The notes beneath the pieces were generated by a model. That model was not told where the DNA came from. It searched no databases and worked only from the letters and a program-made list of their open reading frames with translations. Positions 15,622-21,699 of a DNA stretch of 48,600 bases are shown in pieces. This stretch comes from Thermoplasmata archaeon (GTDB lineage: Archaea; Thermoplasmatota; Thermoplasmata; Lutacidiplasmatales; UBA184). Numbering within the stretch: position 1 is the stretch's first letter; each line of letters opens with the position of its first letter. The position numbers and the translations under genes were made by a program. Location of the stretch: NCBI GenBank assembly GCA_027315455.1, contig DAHUXZ010000007.1:21770-70369 (forward strand), written 5' to 3'.

Positions 15622-16214
15622 TGGAGGTCCCTCCGGGCGCCGCGGACCGGGACCGGCGGCCCCCGCTGGGCCGGACCGCGGTCCTCGCGGCGGCGATGAT
15701 CGCCCTGGGCGCCGTCGACTTCGCCGGGGGAGCCGCCGCCCTGGCGGTGGCCATCGCCGGCGCGGCGGCCATGGGTATCCTCGAGAGGGTCGCGGCGGGC
15801 CGCGCCCGCCCGGCCGCGGTGATCGCGGCCGTCGGCGCGCTCGGCTACGGGGCCCTCGCGGCGAGTCCGACGCCCGCGGCCGAGATCCTCGCGGGCATCG
15901 GAGGGCTCGCATTCCTGGCGTGGCTCGCGCCCCGACCGACCCGGCTCGCCCCCACGAGCCGCCTCCTCGAGGGGCTGGTGCTCCCCGGGCTCGCCGTCGG
16001 GATCGCCTTCGCGACCGGGGTGTTCCTTCCGCCGGCCGGCGGGCTAAAGACCGTCGGGATCGCCCTCCTTGTCGGGGTATTGGTCGCCGTCGTGCTCGTC
16101 CTCGGCCGCCCCGGGCTCCTGACCCCCCCGCAAAAGCCTCTTGAGGCCGCGCGGGGTGGTCCCTACGGCGCGGCCGCAACGGCCCGCCCGAGTACCGTCG
16201 AAGGGTCCCTCTAG
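15621..16214 (+). CDS. Membrane protein of the MoxR/DUF58 cluster, function unknown
   Basis: The 197-residue product is Ala/Gly/Leu-rich with about five or six membrane helices (near residues 20-36, 37-54, 61-80, 85-100, 110-135 and 145-165) and a hydrophilic tail. I recognise no motif. It is fused translationally to the DUF58 gene by a TAATG overlap and ends the four-gene operon. The last 25 codons coincide with a perfect 8-bp hairpin (16145-16152 with 16168-16175), so this end may carry an RNA signal as well as protein. Confidence 0.6.
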   Translation: MEVPPGAADRDRRPPLGRTAVLAAAMIALGAVDFAGGAAALAVAIAGAAAMGILERVAAGRARPAAVIAAVGALGYGALAASPTPAAEILAGIGGLAFLAWLAPRPTRLAPTSRLLEGLVLPGLAVGIAFATGVFLPPAGGLKTVGIALLVGVLVAVVLVLGRPGLLTPPQKPLEAARGGPYGAAATARPSTVEGSL

Positions 16215-16354
16215 ACCGACGCGGACGGGTCGTCCGCTGGAATGACGTGAGGACAACCCCGGTATCCGAAAGCCCCGGCCAGGTCAGGACCCCGAGAGGG
16301 CCGTCACGGCCTGCGATGACGCGGCTCCGTTACGGCCGGGGAATAGGCGTCCCC
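16145..16354 (+). other. Hairpin-rich stretch before moxR, possible structured RNA or leader
   Basis: Five simple hairpins follow one another: GGCCGCGC/GCGCGGCC (16145-16152 with 16168-16175), GGTC/GACC (16204-16207 with 16214-16217), GCGGAC/GTCCGC (16221-16226 with 16232-16237), GGCCG/CGGCC (16299-16303 with 16307-16311) and GGGGA/TCCCC (16338-16342 with 16350-16354). The last 190 nt before the moxR start (16215-16404) carry no protein gene that I can support. GC-rich DNA forms such stems by chance, so this is only a candidate. No SRP RNA, RNase P RNA or tRNA signature was found. Confidence 0.25.
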
Positions 16355-16359
16355 GTCGA

Positions 16360-16371
16360 GGATATGTATCC
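16360..16371 (+). promoter_or_regulatory. Palindromic TATA element of moxR
   Basis: GGATA TG TATCC is a perfect 5-bp inverted repeat around a 2-nt centre. It contains the only AT-rich TATA-like sequence before moxR. The centre is about 40 nt before GTG 16405. Confidence 0.5.
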
Positions 16372-16404
16372 CTCCCGGTGCTCGGAGGCGGGGAGAGCGG
16401 ACCG

Positions 16405-17355
16405 GTGCACGGGGGCGAGGCGCGGGAGCTCATCGCCCGGGTGCGCGAGGCGGTCCATGTCGCGGTCGTCGGGCGGGACGAGGTCCTCGACCAGGTCCTG
16501 ACCGGTCTTCTCGCCGACGGCCACATCCTCCTCGAGGACCTCCCCGGTCTGGGAAAGACGCTCATCGCGAAGTCGTTCGCGCGCGCCCTCGGGCTCTCCT
16601 TCGCGCGGGTCCAGTTCACGGCCGACCTCCTGCCGCACGACATCACCGGCGGAGAGGTCTACGACGCGGCGAAGGGGGTCTTCTCGTTCCGCCCGGGGCC
16701 GCTGTTCACGAACCTCCTCCTCGCCGACGAGATCAACCGCGCCCCGCCGAAGGTACAGTCGGCGCTCCTCGAGGCGATGCAGGAGCACCAGGTGACGAGC
16801 GAGCGGTCGACCTACCCGCTCGACCGGCCGTTCCTCGTCCTCGCGACCCAGAACCCCCTCGAGCTCGAGGGGACGTATCCGCTCCCCGAGGCCCAGGTGG
16901 ACCGGTTCCTGATGCGCCTGAGCGTCGGCTATCCGACGGCCGACGAGGAGCGGGAGATCCTCGCGCGCCGCCGGGCGCGCCGCGACGACGATGCCGAGGT
17001 CCCGAACGTCCTCGCGTCCGGCCAGTTCCGGCAGATGCAGCGCGCGACGGAGGACGTCGAGGTCGACCCCGGGATCGAGCGCTACGTCGTCGCCCTCGTC
17101 GCGACCACGCGCACGGACCCCCGTGCCGAGGTCGGCGCCTCGCCGCGGGGCTCGCTCGCCCTGCTCAAGCTCGCGCGCGCGCGGGCGCTCATCGAGGGCC
17201 GGGATTTCACCGTCCCGGACGACGTGAAGTCGCTCGCCCTCCCCGCGCTGGCCCACCGCATCGTCATCCGGCCCGAGCCGTGGATCCGCGGCGTCCGCGG
17301 CCGCCAGGTCGTCGAGGCGGCGCTCGACCGCGTGCCGGTGCCCAAGATCCCCTAG
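16405..17355 (+). CDS. MoxR-family AAA+ ATPase
   Basis: The 316-residue ATPase shows the MoxR pattern: VVGRDEVLDQVLTGLLADGH, Walker A LPGLGKT (residues 46-52), QFTADLLPHDITGG, Walker B LLADEINRAPPKVQSALLEAM, sensor ATQNPLELEGTYPLPEAQVDRF and a C-terminal lid with a PRGSLALLKLARARA helix. MoxR proteins act as ATP-driven chaperones on VWA/DUF58 partners; that partner is encoded just upstream. Unlike many clusters, moxR lies last and has its own promoter. GTG 16405 is preferred because GTG 16378 lies too close to the TATA element to be inside the transcript with normal spacing. Confidence 0.9.
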   Translation: MHGGEARELIARVREAVHVAVVGRDEVLDQVLTGLLADGHILLEDLPGLGKTLIAKSFARALGLSFARVQFTADLLPHDITGGEVYDAAKGVFSFRPGPLFTNLLLADEINRAPPKVQSALLEAMQEHQVTSERSTYPLDRPFLVLATQNPLELEGTYPLPEAQVDRFLMRLSVGYPTADEEREILARRRARRDDDAEVPNVLASGQFRQMQRATEDVEVDPGIERYVVALVATTRTDPRAEVGASPRGSLALLKLARARALIEGRDFTVPDDVKSLALPALAHRIVIRPEPWIRGVRGRQVVEAALDRVPVPKIP

Positions 17356-17401
17356 GCGGGGGCGGGACAACCGTTTTCTCCCCGGTCCCGGTCCTCGCGC
17401 C

Positions 17402-18355
17402 ATGACCGCCGAGCCGCCCCTCGTCATCGTGGCCGACCCGATCGACGCCGCCGCCGTGGAGCGGCTGCGCAAGGGCCCGTGCCGCGTCGCCGATGCGACG
17501 GCGGGGGCCGCGGCGCTCGCGCCGCTCCTATCCGAGGCGTGGGGGCTCGTGGTCCGCAGCCGGACCAAGGTGACGCGCGAGCTGCTCGAGCGCGCGCCCC
17601 GTCTCTCCCTCGTCGCCCGCGCCGGGGTCGGCGTCGATAACGTCGACATGGCCGCCGCGACGGCGCGCCACGTACGGGTCGTCAACGCCCCGACGGCGGC
17701 CACGGCGAGCGTCGCCGAGCTGAGCGTCGCGCTCTACGTGATGCTGGCGCGCGACCTCGCCTCCCGCGTCCGGGCGACGAAGGAGGGCGACTGGAAGCGC
17801 GGGGAGAACGGGACCGAGCTCGCGGGCAAGACGGTCGGGTTCATCGGCTACGGCCGCATCGCCCGGGAGATCGTCCGCCGGCTCGGGCCATTCGGCGTCA
17901 CGACGGTCGCCTACGATCCGTTCGTGACCTCGACCTCCGACGGTACGACCCTCCTCTCGTTCGACGACGTCCTGGCCCGTTCGGACTTCGTGAGCCTGCA
18001 CGCGGCCCTCACGCCCGAGAACCACCACCTCCTCAACACCGAGCGGATCGGTCGGATGAAGCGCGGCGCGTTCGTCGTCAACGTCGCGCGCGGCCCGCTC
18101 GTCGACGAGGTCGCGCTCCTCGAGGGGCTCCGCTCGGGAGCCCTGCGCGGGGCCGCGCTCGACGTCTTCGAGGTCGAGCCTCCGACGCGCACGGAGCTCC
18201 TCGCCCACCCGCGCCTCATCGCGACGCCGCACCTGGGCGCCTCGACCCACGAGGCGCAGCAGCGCGCGGGGGAGCAGACGGTCGACGAGGTGCTGCGGGC
18301 GCTCCGGGGAGAACCCTTACAATCCCTCGTGAATCCCGAGGCGAGGTCCGCATGA
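17402..18355 (+). CDS. D-isomer 2-hydroxyacid dehydrogenase, 3-phosphoglycerate dehydrogenase-like
   Basis: The 317-residue enzyme has the SerA-type catalytic and NAD domains without the ACT or intervening regulatory domain. Motifs are RAGVGVDNVD (residues 73-82), NAPTAATASVAELS, Rossmann IGYGRIAREI (148-157), VNVARGPLVDE with Arg230, Glu259 in EVEPP, and His277 in PHLGAST. Oxidation of 3-phosphoglycerate to phosphohydroxypyruvate in serine synthesis is the most likely reaction. The next gene, a class V aminotransferase with an overlapping start (ATGA), could carry out the following transamination. Hydroxypyruvate or glyoxylate reductase activity cannot be excluded. A T-rich stretch (CCGTTTTCTC, 17371-17380) is the only promoter candidate. 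Confidence 0.85.
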   Translation: MTAEPPLVIVADPIDAAAVERLRKGPCRVADATAGAAALAPLLSEAWGLVVRSRTKVTRELLERAPRLSLVARAGVGVDNVDMAAATARHVRVVNAPTAATASVAELSVALYVMLARDLASRVRATKEGDWKRGENGTELAGKTVGFIGYGRIAREIVRRLGPFGVTTVAYDPFVTSTSDGTTLLSFDDVLARSDFVSLHAALTPENHHLLNTERIGRMKRGAFVVNVARGPLVDEVALLEGLRSGALRGAALDVFEVEPPTRTELLAHPRLIATPHLGASTHEAQQRAGEQTVDEVLRALRGEPLQSLVNPEARSA

Positions 18356-19497
18356 CGTTCGACCCCGAGACCGCGACGTTCCTGATCGCCGGGCCCGTCC
18401 GCATCCACCCCCGGGTCCTCCGCGCGATGAGCCTGTCCTCGGTGAACCATCGCGGCGACTTCTTCCACGGCGTCGTCGCCGAGATCCGCGAGCTCCTCCC
18501 GCTGCTGTTCGGCGCGCGGGGCCACCAGGTGATCCTGACCGGGAGCGGCAGCGCCGGTCTCGAGGCGATGTACTCCTCGCTCGTCCCGCGCGACGGGCGG
18601 ACCCTCGTCCTGGCGAACGGCAACTTCGGCGAGCGGACCGACCAGATCGTCCGCCGCTACTCCACCGCCGTCACGACCCTGTCGGCGCCCTGGGGGCAGC
18701 ACATCCCGATCGATGCGGCCCGCGCCGAGCTCGACAAGGGCGACGTCCGTGCGGTCTGCGTCGTGCACAACGAGACGAGCGTCGGGCTCCAGAACGACCT
18801 CGCGCGCCTGGCGCCGCACGTCCGCCGCTCCGGCGCGCTCTTCCTCGTCGACGGGATCTCCGCCGTCGCCGGCATCCCGATCGAGATCGACGCGTGGGGG
18901 ATCGACGCCGTCGTCGCCGGCAGCCAGAAGGGGCTCGCCGCCCCGGCCGGTCTCGCCCTCGTGCACCTCTCCGACCGGGCCCGCGCGGCGCTCCATGGCG
19001 GGACGTTCTACCTCGATCTCGCCGAGCACCTCAAGGCGATCGAGAAGAACGACACCCCCTGGACCCCCGCGGTCCCCCTGTTCCTCGCGCTGCGGGAGGC
19101 GCTCCTCCTCCTCAAGGAGGAGACCCTCGCCGGCCGGCTCGCGCGCACCCACACCCTGGCCGAGGCGACCCGGGCCGCGGCGGCGGCGATCGGGCTCGAG
19201 CTGTTCCCGGACCCGCGGCACGCCTCGGACACCGTGACCGCGATCCGCAACCCCGCCGGCCTCGAGGACGCCCAGGTCCGCAAGGCGCTCCAGGAGACGT
19301 TCAACGTCGCGGTCCAGGGCGGCCAGGGCGCGCTCAAGGGGAAGATCTTCCGCATCGGCCACATGGGCATCGCCGACTGGCCGGACCTATTGGTGGCGTT
19401 CGCCGCCCTCGAGCGGATCCTCGAGCGCGCGGGCCGCCTCCCGGCGCGCGGCGCGGCGCTCGCGGCGATCGCCGAGCGGATGCCGCTGCCGCCGTAG
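18352..19497 (+). CDS. Class V aminotransferase (phosphoserine / serine-pyruvate / alanine-glyoxylate type)
   Basis: The 381-residue PLP enzyme shows LIAGPVRIHPRVLRAM, SVNHRGDFF, GSGSAGLEAM, VVHNETSVG, Asp168 in LVDGISAVAG and the Schiff-base Lys193 in GSQKGL. This is the small class V group with alanine-glyoxylate aminotransferase and archaeal phosphoserine aminotransferase. It starts inside the stop of the phosphoglycerate dehydrogenase-like gene, so a serine biosynthesis role (phosphohydroxypyruvate plus glutamate to phosphoserine) is the best reading. No phosphoserine phosphatase is nearby. The end lies 11 nt from the convergent archease gene. Confidence 0.85.
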   Translation: MTFDPETATFLIAGPVRIHPRVLRAMSLSSVNHRGDFFHGVVAEIRELLPLLFGARGHQVILTGSGSAGLEAMYSSLVPRDGRTLVLANGNFGERTDQIVRRYSTAVTTLSAPWGQHIPIDAARAELDKGDVRAVCVVHNETSVGLQNDLARLAPHVRRSGALFLVDGISAVAGIPIEIDAWGIDAVVAGSQKGLAAPAGLALVHLSDRARAALHGGTFYLDLAEHLKAIEKNDTPWTPAVPLFLALREALLLLKEETLAGRLARTHTLAEATRAAAAAIGLELFPDPRHASDTVTAIRNPAGLEDAQVRKALQETFNVAVQGGQGALKGKIFRIGHMGIADWPDLLVAFAALERILERAGRLPARGAALAAIAERMPLPP

Positions 19498-19508
19498 CCG
19501 GTCCGGCC

Positions 19509-19943
19509 TCAGATATCGACGATGACGCGGGCCCGGCCCCGGGCCGCGTCGAAGGCGAGGCGGTGGAACGTCACCGCCTTGACCTCCTCGTGGCGGGGAT
19601 GGCGCTCGGGGTCGAACGGCTCGCCGCGGGCCGTCGCGACGATCTCGGTGGGGGGGTCGCCGCGGACCTCGACCGAGAGGTCGCGGACGAGGAACCCCTC
19701 CCCCTGCTGGAGGACGATGAGCTCGTTGAGGAACCGCACGGCGAGCGCTCCCGGGTCCTGGGCCTGGGCCCGTACGGTCCGCGTCTCGCGGGGCCGGACG
19801 CGCCTCAGGTCCGTCATCAGCGCGAACAGCCCGAGACCGAGGGCCTCGTAGAGCGCCGGGGCCCCGTCGGCCGACGCCCAGATGCCCACGTCGGCGGTCG
19901 TCGGGAAGCTCCCCCAGCGTCGCCGGCGCCGCGTGCCCGCCAC
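19509..19943 (-). CDS. Archease (RtcB ligase activator)
   Basis: The 144-residue protein matches archease, which helps the tRNA ligase RtcB load GMP. The N-terminal TADVGIWA strand, ALYEALGLGLFALMTD helix, FLNELIVLQQGEGFLVRD core and the VKAVTFHRL...RVIVDI end are all family features. In most archeases the first motif reads HTADIG; here His is replaced by Thr (PTTADVG) while the Asp is kept. An Arg-rich N terminus (TRRRRRW) precedes it. The GTG start at 19943 is divergent from a glycosyltransferase; a TATA at 19977-19984 lies between them. RtcB itself is not in the window. Confidence 0.85.
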   Translation of the reverse strand: MAGTRRRRRWGSFPTTADVGIWASADGAPALYEALGLGLFALMTDLRRVRPRETRTVRAQAQDPGALAVRFLNELIVLQQGEGFLVRDLSVEVRGDPPTEIVATARGEPFDPERHPRHEEVKAVTFHRLAFDAARGRARVIVDI

Positions 19944-19976
19944 GGTGCGCCCCCCGGCGCGACCGGCGAGGGGAGG

Positions 19977-19984
19977 CTTAAAGC
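19977..19984. promoter_or_regulatory. TATA element between archease and glycosyltransferase genes
   Basis: GCTTAAAG is the only AT-rich element in the 65-nt divergent gap. It is 29 nt (centre) before the glycosyltransferase ATG and 37 nt from the archease GTG, so it fits the first best and could serve both. Confidence 0.5.
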
Positions 19985-20008
19985 GAATGCCCGGCCTCGT
20001 ATCGTGGG

Positions 20009-20794
20009 ATGCGCGGCTCGCTTCTCGTCCCGACCCTCAACGAGGCCGCCACGATCGGCCACGTCCTGAGGGAGTTCCGCACCGCCGCGCTCGCCGCCAA
20101 CGGCACCCTCTTCCGGGACGACCCCATCGACTGGGAGACGCTCGTCATCGACGGGGCGTCGACCGACGGCACGGCCGAGCGGGCGGCGGCCGAGGGGGCC
20201 CGCGTGATCGTCGAGCGGCGGCCCGGCTACGGCCGCGCCTACCGCACCGGGTTCGCGGAGGCGACGGGGGCGGTCCTGGCCACCCTCGACGGGGACGGGA
20301 CGTACCCGGCCACGGAGATCCCCCGCCTCGTCCGCAAGCTCCTCGACGAGAACCTTGACTTCCTGACCTGCAACCGCCTCGCCTTCCTTGACCGTCGGGC
20401 GATGACGACGGAGCACCGGATCGGCAACTGGGTGCTCAACTCGTTCCTTCGGATCGCCTTCGCCCACTACCTGAGCAGCTCGGGGCTCCGCCTCGCCGAC
20501 AGCCAGAGCGGGATGTGGGTGTTCCGGCGCGAGGTCCTCGACCGGATCCACCTGACCCAGGACGGGATGCCGATGAGCGAGGAGCTCAAGATCGAGGTGA
20601 TCCTCCACGGGCTCAAGGCCGAGGAGGTCCCGATCCGCTACGCGGAGCGCTGGGGCGGTCCGCCGAAGCTCTCGAGCTGGCAAGACGGCCGGCGGAACCT
20701 CCTGTTCCTCCTGACGAAGCGGCTCGAGCTCGCGCGCCAGGCGCGCGGCGGTGGCTACCCGATCGGCGGCCCCCAGGAGCCGGCCGGGCGGTAG
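20009..20794 (+). CDS. Family 2 glycosyltransferase, dolichol-phosphate mannosyltransferase-like
   Basis: The 261-residue protein has the GT-A fold: LLVPTLNEAATIGHVL at the start, VIDGASTDGT, RPGYGRAYRTGF, and the metal-binding LDGDGTYP. The region DSQSGMWVFRREVLD matches the polyprenyl-phosphate sugar transferases that load glycosyl units onto dolichol phosphate. No C-terminal membrane domain is present, as in soluble Dpm1-type enzymes. It likely serves N-glycosylation of surface proteins, and the two extracellular proteins in this window are rich in N-x-S/T sites. The sugar cannot be told from sequence. ATG 20009 follows a TATA at leaderless distance. Confidence 0.85.
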   Translation: MRGSLLVPTLNEAATIGHVLREFRTAALAANGTLFRDDPIDWETLVIDGASTDGTAERAAAEGARVIVERRPGYGRAYRTGFAEATGAVLATLDGDGTYPATEIPRLVRKLLDENLDFLTCNRLAFLDRRAMTTEHRIGNWVLNSFLRIAFAHYLSSSGLRLADSQSGMWVFRREVLDRIHLTQDGMPMSEELKIEVILHGLKAEEVPIRYAERWGGPPKLSSWQDGRRNLLFLLTKRLELARQARGGGYPIGGPQEPAGR

Positions 20795-20803
20795 GCCCCG
20801 GGA

Positions 20804-20956
20804 TCACTGGGTCTTGCCGGAGCGCTCGCGCGACTTCGGGCGGAGCCCCTTGTAGCCGCACTTGCGGCACTGCACGGCCTTCGGCGGGTTCCTCGCCGAG
20901 CAGTTCATGCAGATCTTCTTGAGCAGGAGCCGGTTCACGGCCTCGGGGAATGGCAT
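20804..20956 (-). CDS. Large ribosomal subunit protein eL40 (L40e)
   Basis: The 50-residue product [19 protein letters not shown]... carries a zinc ribbon with Cys16, Cys19, Cys30 and Cys33 (CMNC and CRKC), followed by the basic [10 protein letters not shown] tail. This is the archaeal L40e found without ubiquitin fusion. It is encoded in the gap between two plus-strand genes and was read directly from the reverse strand. A strong TATA element lies about 29 nt upstream of the ATG, giving a leaderless transcript. Confidence 0.93.
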   Translation of the reverse strand: MPFPEAVNRLLLKKICMNCSARNPPKAVQCRKCGYKGLRPKSRERSGKTQ

Positions 20957-20980
20957 GGGCGCGCGGGCACCCCCGGTAGG

Positions 20981-20990
20981 GTATAAAAGG
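20981..20990 (-). promoter_or_regulatory. Strong TATA box of the L40e gene
   Basis: The minus strand reads CCTTTTATAC, one of the closest matches to the archaeal consensus in the window, centred about 29 nt before ATG 20956. Confidence 0.75.
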
Positions 20991-21078
20991 GGTCCCCCGG
21001 GCCCCTCCCCACGCTTCGGCCAGTACCGTTGGGCGCCCCCCGCGAGAGCCTAAGCGTCCCCGTCGCCGTCCCGGACCG

Positions 21079-21699
21079 ATGACCGACCTCGACGGCGGGA
21101 CGGCCGCGGTCCGGCTCGCCCGGGACGCGATCGCCCACGTCCTCGGCCCCACGCCCGCGCGCGACCCGGCGGCCGCCTTCCGCGACCGCCCGCTGCCCGC
21201 GGAGTTCGAGGAGCCGCGCGGGGTCTTCGTCACCCTCCGGTCGCCGCCCGACGACCGCCTGCGGGGCTGCATCGGCTACCCGGTCCCCGTCTACCCCCTG
21301 CGCGTCGCGATCCCCCGCGTCGCCGCGGCGAGCGCGCTCGAGGACCCCCGCTTTCCCCCCGTCCGGTCCCGGGAGCTCCCCGAGCTTACCGTCGAGGTGT
21401 CGATCCTCACCGTTCCCGAGCCGATCCCCGCCGGGCCGCCGGAGCGCATCGTCGAGCTCGTGAAGGTCGGCCGCGACGGGCTCATCGTCGACGGGGACGG
21501 ACAGAGCGGCCTTCTCCTGCCGCAGGTCGCCGTCGAGGAGGGCTGGGACAGCCGCACCTTCCTTGCCGAGACGTGCCGCAAGGCCGGACTGCGCCCGGAG
21601 GCCTGGCGCGGCAACGGCGTCCGGGTCCGCCGATTCTCGGCCGAGGTCTTCGCCGAGGCCGCTCCCGCCGGCGCGGTCCGGCGCCGGACCGGCGACTAG
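21079..21699 (+). CDS. AMMECR1 domain protein
   Basis: The 206-residue protein contains the invariant LRGCIGY motif (residues about 55-61), followed by VAIPRVAAASALEDPRFPPV, ELTVEVSILT and LLLPQVAVEEGWDSRTFLAETCRKAGL. This is the whole AMMECR1 fold, found in archaea and eukaryotes and often beside MEMO-like or radical SAM genes, with no settled biochemical role. No such partner is adjacent here. Its TAG stop overlaps the TAG of the convergent IleRS gene by sharing CTAG. Confidence 0.92.
   Translation: MTDLDGGTAAVRLARDAIAHVLGPTPARDPAAAFRDRPLPAEFEEPRGVFVTLRSPPDDRLRGCIGYPVPVYPLRVAIPRVAAASALEDPRFPPVRSRELPELTVEVSILTVPEPIPAGPPERIVELVKVGRDGLIVDGDGQSGLLLPQVAVEEGWDSRTFLAETCRKAGLRPEAWRGNGVRVRRFSAEVFAEAAPAGAVRRRTGD

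Noticed and set aside
13798-16179. 793-codon minus-strand frame opposite the DUF58 cluster
   Set aside because: Low-complexity antisense shadow; the DUF58 and DUF4129 motifs lie on the plus strand.
16215-16404. SRP RNA or RNase P RNA in the moxR spacer
   Set aside because: GTCAGG occurs, but the GGAA loop and AGCAG of SRP helix 8 and the conserved regions of RNase P RNA are absent.
20881-20960. No gene between the glycosyltransferase and AMMECR1
   Set aside because: The gap actually encodes the 50-residue L40e on the minus strand, recognised by its four-Cys zinc ribbon.
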